Positions 54,508 to 59,055 of a DNA stretch of 59,055 nucleotides are shown here, in pieces. The stretch lies in the NCBI RefSeq assembly GCF_003052605.1, contig NZ_QASO01000070.1:12755-71809 (forward strand), written 5' to 3'. A program made the translations under genes and the position numbers. This stretch comes from Ectopseudomonas oleovorans (GTDB taxonomy: Bacteria; Pseudomonadota; Gammaproteobacteria; Pseudomonadales; Pseudomonadaceae). Positions within the stretch are counted from its first letter, which is position 1. Every line of letters starts with the position of its first letter. The notes below the pieces were generated by a model. That model was not told where the DNA came from. It did no database searches and saw only the letters and a program-made list of their open reading frames with translations.

Positions 54508-57500
54508 CCCGGCGCCTGCTGAAATGGTTGGCCGGCGGTCTGCTCGGCCTGGCGTTGCTGCTCGTCGCGGCCCTGTGGGCGCTGCTGGGTACCCAGGGTG
54601 GCAGTCGCTGGCTGCTGGCCCAGGTGCCAGGCCTGCAGGTCGACAACTTCGCAGGGCGTCTGGGCGGTGACTGGCAGGTCGATGCGCTGATCTGGCAGCA
54701 AGACGATATGCGCGTGGAGCTGCAGCAGCTGGACATGGCCTGGTCACCGTCCTGCCTGTTGCGCCTGACGCTATGTCTGGATCGCCTGCATCTGCAGCAG
54801 GTGGCCGTGACTCTGCCCGAAAGTGGGGAGGCCAGCGATGAGCCGTTGAGCCTGCCGAACCTCAACCTGCCACTGCGCTTGCAATTGGGCGATATTCAGT
54901 TGGGTGAGTTGCGTCTGGACGGCCAGGCGCAACTGAGCGATCTCGAACTGATCGCCAGTTGGAACGAGCAGGGCGTGGAGCTGCAGCGCCTGGCCTTGCA
55001 ACGTGATGACCTGAGCCTGGATCTCAGTGGTCAGCTGACACCACAGGGCAATTGGCCCTTGACCCTGAGTGGTCGCCTGCAGTTGCCGGAGGTCGATGGC
55101 AAGGCCTGGCAGGTGGCGCTGCAGGTGGGCGGCGAATTGCAACGCAACCTGACGATCGAGGCCGATAGCAGTGGCTATCTCGATGCTCGTCTGGAAGGAC
55201 AGGTGCAGGCGCTGGCTGAGCATCTGCCCGCTGAACTGCGCCTGACCAGCCAGGATTTCCAGGCCAGCAGCGGTTTGCCGCAGACGCTGCACCTGCAGGC
55301 GCTTACCTTGTCGGCAAAGGGTGACCTGAGCAGCGGCTATCGCATCGATGGCAGCGCCACTCTGCCCGCCGAAGAGGCGCCGATGCCGTTGACATTGCGT
55401 GGCAGGGTCGATGCCAAGGGCGCGGATATCGAATTGCTGCGCATCGAGGCCGAGGATCAGCAGCATCTGCAGCTCAGCGGTACGCTCGCCTGGAGCGAAG
55501 CGTTTCAGGTCGATGCCAAGCTCGACTGGCTGAATTTTCCCTGGCAGCGCCTGTACCCGCTGGATGAGCCGCCGCCCGTGGCGCTGCAGGAGCTGCACGC
55601 CGAAGCCAGCTATAGCGAAGGCAATTACCTGGGTAACTTCGCTGCGCAGCTTAAGGGACCGGCAGGGGACTTCAGCCTGAGCAGTCCGGTCAGTGGCGAT
55701 CTCGGCCAGGTCAGCCTGCCGCAATTGCAGTTGGTGGCTGGCCAGGGCCGCGCCGAAGGTGTGGTCAAGGTCGGTTTTGCCGACGGCGTCGACTGGCAGG
55801 CCATGCTGCAGCTCAGCGCCCTCGACCCGGGGTACTGGCTGGCGGAGATGCCGGGTAATCTGGCAGGGCCGCTGAATACCTCGGGCAGCTTCAATGCCGG
55901 TGCGCTGCAGGCCAAGGCCGATATCGACCTCAATGGCCGTCTGCGTGGCCAGCCCGCGCAATTGCAGGTACAGGGCGTAGGTAGCGGCGAGCAGTGGCAG
56001 CTCGAACGGTTGCTGGTACGCCTGGGCGACAACCGGGTCAGCGGCCAGGGCGCGCTGGATCAACGCTTGCGCGGTCAGCTGGAGCTGGCCTTGCCGCGCC
56101 TGGGTCAGCTCTGGCCCGGCCTGCATGGGCAGATACAGGGGCAGCTTTCCCTGGCCGGTACCCTGCAGGCGCCGCAAGGCCAGCTGGCGCTCAGTGGTGA
56201 GCGCCTGGCTTACGGCGACCCCAGCCTGCGTCGTCTGCAGTTGCAGGCAACGCTGGATGCTCGCCAGCAGGCGCTGGTCGATCTGAACCTGCGTGGCATC
56301 CGCATCGGCGACACCTACCTCGGGCGTCTGCAGGCCCAGGGGCGTGGCGACCAGCGTCGCCAGGCGCTGGATATCGATCTGCAAGGCCCGCTGCTGCAAC
56401 TGGCGCTGGCGCTGGACGGCAACTTGAGCGAGCAGGGCGACTGGCGCGGGCGCATCGCCAGTGGCCGGGTGCAGAGTGGCGGGCAGGATTGGCAGCTGCA
56501 GCAGGCCGCGAGCCTGGAGCGCCTGGCCAGCGGCCGGCTCAACTTGGGCGCGCATTGCTGGCAGTCCGGCGATGCCAGCCTGTGTGGCGGGCAGCAGCGG
56601 CTGATGCCGCAGCCCAGCCTGGACTGGCGCCTGGAAAACTTCCCGCTGGCCAGCCTGCAGCCCTGGTTGCCCGATGATTTGGCCTGGCAGGGGCGGCTGG
56701 ATGGTCAGCTGAAAGTCGAGCTACCCGACAGCGGCCCCAATGGCCAGATCAGGCTCGATGCTGGCGCTGGCAATCTGCGTATTCGTCAGCCGGATGAAGA
56801 GCAGTGGCTGGACTTTCCCTACGACAGCCTGCGCCTGGACAGCACACTGCGCCCGCAACGGGTAGACAGCGAACTGCGTTTCGTCAGTGGCCGCCTGGGT
56901 GAGCTGCTGCTGCAGGCGCAGATCGACCCACGCCCGGCGAGCAAGCCGGTCAGCGGCGAGTTTCGATTGAGCGGTTTCGACCTGGCCGTGTTGCGTCCCT
57001 TCGTACCCATGGCGGAAACGCTCGAAGGCAAACTGCAGGGCAGCGGCAACATAAGCGGCCAGCTGCTGGCGCCGCAGATCAACGGCCAGCTGCGCCTGGA
57101 CGGCGGCGAGCTGTCCGGCAGCGAACTGCCGATCAGCCTGGAGAACCTGCAATTGCAGGCGTTGATCGCGGGCGAGCAGGTGCAGCTCTCTGGCGACTGG
57201 CGCAGTGGTGAGCAGGGGCGTGGCAATCTGCGTGGCGAACTGACCTGGGCCGAGGGGCTGGGCGGCGATCTGGCATTGCAGGGACAGCGCTTGCCGGTGA
57301 AGGTCGAGCCCTATGCCGAGCTGGAAGTCGAGCCCGATCTGCAATTACAACTGCGTGCCCAGCGTCTGGCTGTCAGCGGCAAAGTTGGTGTGCCGCGCGG
57401 CCTGATCAGCGTGCGTGAGCTGCCGCCGTCTACCGTGAAAGTCTCCAACGACGCGCGGGTGGTCGGTCGTGAAGTGCCGGAAGCCGAGCAAGGCATGGGC

Positions 57501-58187
57501 ATCGCCATGGATGTCGATGTCGAGGTTGGCCAGGACAAGCTTTCCTTCAGCGGTTTCGGCCTGACTGCCGATCTGCGTGGGCGGGTGCATATTGGCAACG
57601 ATCTCGATACGCGTGGTGAACTGGATCTGGTCAACGGCCGCTATCGCGCCTATGGCCAGCGCCTGACCATTCGTCGCGCGCGCCTGCTGTTCACCGGGTC
57701 CATCGATCAGCCGTTCCTCGATGTGGAAGCGATTCGCCGGGTCGACACGGTCGTCGCCGGTATCCGTCTGTCCGGTAGCGCCGAGCAGCCGAGCACCACG
57801 GTCTTCGCCGAGCCGGCCATGAGCCAGGAACAGGCGCTGTCCTATCTGGTGCTGGGCCGGCCGTTGGGGCAAGGCACGGGGGACAACAACATGCTTGGCC
57901 AGGCAGCGCTGGCGCTCGGTCTGGCCGGCAGCAGTTCGCTCACCACCAGCCTGGCCACCAGTCTGGGGATTCAGGATTTTCAGCTCGACACCGAGGGCAG
58001 TGGCGTGACCACCAGTGTGGTGGCCAGCGGCAATATCACCGAGCGCTTGAGTCTGCGTTACGGCGTGGGTGTGTTCGAGCCGGCCAACACCATTGCTCTG
58101 CGTTACGAGCTGAGCCGGCGCCTGTACCTTGAGGCCGCCAGCGGTCTGGCCAGCTCGCTCGACCTGTTCTATCGCCGGGACTTCTGA
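54504..58187 (+). CDS. tamB: TamB, inner-membrane AsmA/TamB-like translocation protein
   Basis: A 1227-aa protein: one N-terminal membrane anchor (about residues 8-28, GGLLGLALLLVAALWALLG), a very long repetitive beta-helix-like body rich in LQLQ-type strands, and the conserved C-terminal DUF490 domain (about 860-1227) ending RRDF. TamB spans the periplasm and meets TamA; related AsmA-like proteins are bridges for phospholipid transport. The start overlaps the tamA stop by ATGA. Confidence 0.92.
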   Translation: MTRRLLKWLAGGLLGLALLLVAALWALLGTQGGSRWLLAQVPGLQVDNFAGRLGGDWQVDALIWQQDDMRVELQQLDMAWSPSCLLRLTLCLDRLHLQQVAVTLPESGEASDEPLSLPNLNLPLRLQLGDIQLGELRLDGQAQLSDLELIASWNEQGVELQRLALQRDDLSLDLSGQLTPQGNWPLTLSGRLQLPEVDGKAWQVALQVGGELQRNLTIEADSSGYLDARLEGQVQALAEHLPAELRLTSQDFQASSGLPQTLHLQALTLSAKGDLSSGYRIDGSATLPAEEAPMPLTLRGRVDAKGADIELLRIEAEDQQHLQLSGTLAWSEAFQVDAKLDWLNFPWQRLYPLDEPPPVALQELHAEASYSEGNYLGNFAAQLKGPAGDFSLSSPVSGDLGQVSLPQLQLVAGQGRAEGVVKVGFADGVDWQAMLQLSALDPGYWLAEMPGNLAGPLNTSGSFNAGALQAKADIDLNGRLRGQPAQLQVQGVGSGEQWQLERLLVRLGDNRVSGQGALDQRLRGQLELALPRLGQLWPGLHGQIQGQLSLAGTLQAPQGQLALSGERLAYGDPSLRRLQLQATLDARQQALVDLNLRGIRIGDTYLGRLQAQGRGDQRRQALDIDLQGPLLQLALALDGNLSEQGDWRGRIASGRVQSGGQDWQLQQAASLERLASGRLNLGAHCWQSGDASLCGGQQRLMPQPSLDWRLENFPLASLQPWLPDDLAWQGRLDGQLKVELPDSGPNGQIRLDAGAGNLRIRQPDEEQWLDFPYDSLRLDSTLRPQRVDSELRFVSGRLGELLLQAQIDPRPASKPVSGEFRLSGFDLAVLRPFVPMAETLEGKLQGSGNISGQLLAPQINGQLRLDGGELSGSELPISLENLQLQALIAGEQVQLSGDWRSGEQGRGNLRGELTWAEGLGGDLALQGQRLPVKVEPYAELEVEPDLQLQLRAQRLAVSGKVGVPRGLISVRELPPSTVKVSNDARVVGREVPEAEQGMGIAMDVDVEVGQDKLSFSGFGLTADLRGRVHIGNDLDTRGELDLVNGRYRAYGQRLTIRRARLLFTGSIDQPFLDVEAIRRVDTVVAGIRLSGSAEQPSTTVFAEPAMSQEQALSYLVLGRPLGQGTGDNNMLGQAALALGLAGSSSLTTSLATSLGIQDFQLDTEGSGVTTSVVASGNITERLSLRYGVGVFEPANTIALRYELSRRLYLEAASGLASSLDLFYRRDF

Positions 58188-58365
58188 TAGTAGCGCCACC
58201 TTTATGCTAAATCCCTACATGGCTGCGGGTGTATCGGCGGCGCTTCTGCGCTAGTCTGGACGCATGGTCGGGCCGTGACCTGCCATTCGATGGAGCATTC
58301 GCCACGGCGACCCCCCCCATGTCACACATTTGCCCTTCAACTCCCTGAACGATAAGGAAACTCCC

Positions 58366-58866
58366 ATGGCGCAAGTCACTCTCAAAGGCAACCCGGTGCA
58401 GGTCGACGGCCAACTGCCGCAGGTCGGCCAACAGGCACCAGCGTTCAGCCTGGTCGCTGGCGACCTGAGCGACGTCACCCTGGCCAGCCTGGCTGGCAAG
58501 CGCAAGGTGCTGAACATCTTCCCCAGCGTCGACACCCCGACCTGCGCTACCTCCGTGCGCAAGTTCAACGCCGAAGCCGGTCAACTGAACAACACCGTGG
58601 TGCTGTGCATCTCCGCTGACCTGCCGTTCGCCCAGGCACGCTTCTGTGGTGCTGAAGGTCTGGAAAACGTGGTCAATCTGTCCACCATGCGTGGCGCCGA
58701 CTTCCTCAAGAACTACGGTGTGGCCATTGCCAGCGGCCCGCTGACCGGCCTGGCCGCGCGCGCCGTGGTAGTACTGGATGAAAACGACAAGGTGCTGCAC
58801 AGCGAGCTGGTTGGCGAAATCGCTGATGAGCCGAATTACGCAGCTGCCCTGGCCGCGCTGAAGTAA
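58366..58866 (+). CDS. tpx: Thiol peroxidase Tpx
   Basis: A 166-aa atypical 2-Cys peroxiredoxin that reduces hydrogen and lipid peroxides with thioredoxin. The peroxidatic Cys is in [14 protein letters not shown] (about residue 61) and the resolving Cys in [10 protein letters not shown] (about 95). I chose the ATG at 58366 ([12 protein letters not shown]) because AAGGA lies upstream; the frame extends 12 codons further. A terminator follows 18 bp beyond the stop. Confidence 0.94.
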   Translation: MAQVTLKGNPVQVDGQLPQVGQQAPAFSLVAGDLSDVTLASLAGKRKVLNIFPSVDTPTCATSVRKFNAEAGQLNNTVVLCISADLPFAQARFCGAEGLENVVNLSTMRGADFLKNYGVAIASGPLTGLAARAVVVLDENDKVLHSELVGEIADEPNYAAALAALK

Positions 58867-58884
58867 CTCGCAGCTGGTTCGATG

Positions 58885-58915
58885 AAACGGCCTGCTTCGC
58901 AGGCCGTTTTTATTT
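58885..58915 (+). terminator. Rho-independent terminator of tpx
   Basis: AAACGGCCTGC (58885-58895), loop TTC, GCAGGCCGTTT (58899-58909), followed by TTATTT. A classical strong terminator, right next to the intron-like sequence. Confidence 0.9.
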
Positions 58916-58918
58916 GTG

Positions 58919-59055
58919 GTGCGCCAGGCATGGCGCGTAGCGCCGTGACTGGCGCTGTTCGGTTCACTGTGGTGGTGAGCCTGGCGACTTGGAGGTGAAA
59001 GTCCTCTACACACCCGGCAAGGGGAAGTGTTAGCTGAAGGCAAGGGTGTCGCGGG
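58919..59055 (+). mobile_element. 5' part of a probable group II intron (runs off the window)
   Basis: The sequence starts GTGCGCCAGGCATGGCG, fitting the GUGYG 5' end of group II introns. It continues with stem-like segments (GGCGC...GCGCC) and the hallmark GGTGAAAGTCC (about 58994-59004), then GGGGAAG and GTTAGCTGAAGGCAAGGG (about 59020-59050), which I recognise from domain I of bacterial group II introns. The placement immediately after a terminator hairpin recalls class C introns, which target such sites. No reverse transcriptase is inside the window; the class is an inference. Confidence 0.72.

Noticed and set aside
54771..56555. 594-aa minus-strand frame opposite tamB
   Set aside because: Low-complexity Gln/Leu-rich translation typical of a shadow; tamB is secure.
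1..59055. CRISPR arrays, tRNA or rRNA genes
   Set aside because: No regularly spaced repeats, no tRNA arm signatures and no rRNA sequence were found on reading the window.

Overview
The window reads as chromosomal DNA of a Pseudomonas species. The gene content and order strongly recall P. aeruginosa (MCP-fabB-fabA-hybrid kinase-gpsA; AMP ligase-thioesterase-AraC-two hydrolases; selD-selU-MCP; moxR-DUF58-tgpA). The G+C-rich codon use, the REP-like and MITE-like intergenic repeats and a tsdBA pair as described in P. stutzeri point to the mendocina/oleovorans/stutzeri side of the genus. The species call is an inference; no rRNA or tRNA gene was found.

Layout. 1-3174: partial palindromic repeat, a terminator and a lone SNF2-type helicase, probably the edge of an accessory region. 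3304-11032: envelope block. On the minus strand colR-colS-methyltransferase-inaA-dgkA; divergently, an LTA-synthase-like transferase, a PAP2 phosphatase and an exported protein-tyrosine-phosphatase-like enzyme. Sequences matching the ColR box lie in front of both arms. 11262-13408: tsdB-tsdA (thiosulfate/tetrathionate cytochromes) and a small lipoprotein. 13428-19488: MCP, fabA-fabB, a badly broken hybrid histidine kinase, gpsA. 19518-28206: sixA, acyl-CoA ligase with a perfect palindromic operator candidate, thioesterases, hydrolases, an AraC regulator with an internal stop, and transporters. 28317-35349: a broken RND adaptor, patatin phospholipase, selD-selU, composite repeats, flavin reductase, HBM-type MCP. 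35445-41408: moxR-DUF58-tgpA, CHAD protein, thioesterase, Mpo1-like protein. 41511-49202: third MCP, TatD, MltF-like transglycosylase, a short ORF with a strong hairpin, a divergent LysR/acyl-CoA dehydrogenase pair, TerC. 49365-58866: PstS-OmpA fusion, xthA, GNAT, tamA-tamB, tpx. 58919 to the end: the 5' part of what looks like a group II intron placed just behind the tpx terminator.

Much of the window is envelope biology: LPS kinase and lipid recycling under ColRS, an LTA-synthase-like headgroup transferase, TamAB, a transglycosylase, TgpA and unsaturated fatty acid synthesis (fabAB). The most interesting items are the ColRS-centred lipid module with two-helical-turn tandem boxes, the decayed hybrid kinase whose 3' end carries a fabA-proximal palindrome, the family of related palindromic elements, and the intron at the right edge. 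Three genes are broken (hybrid kinase, AraC regulator, RND adaptor).
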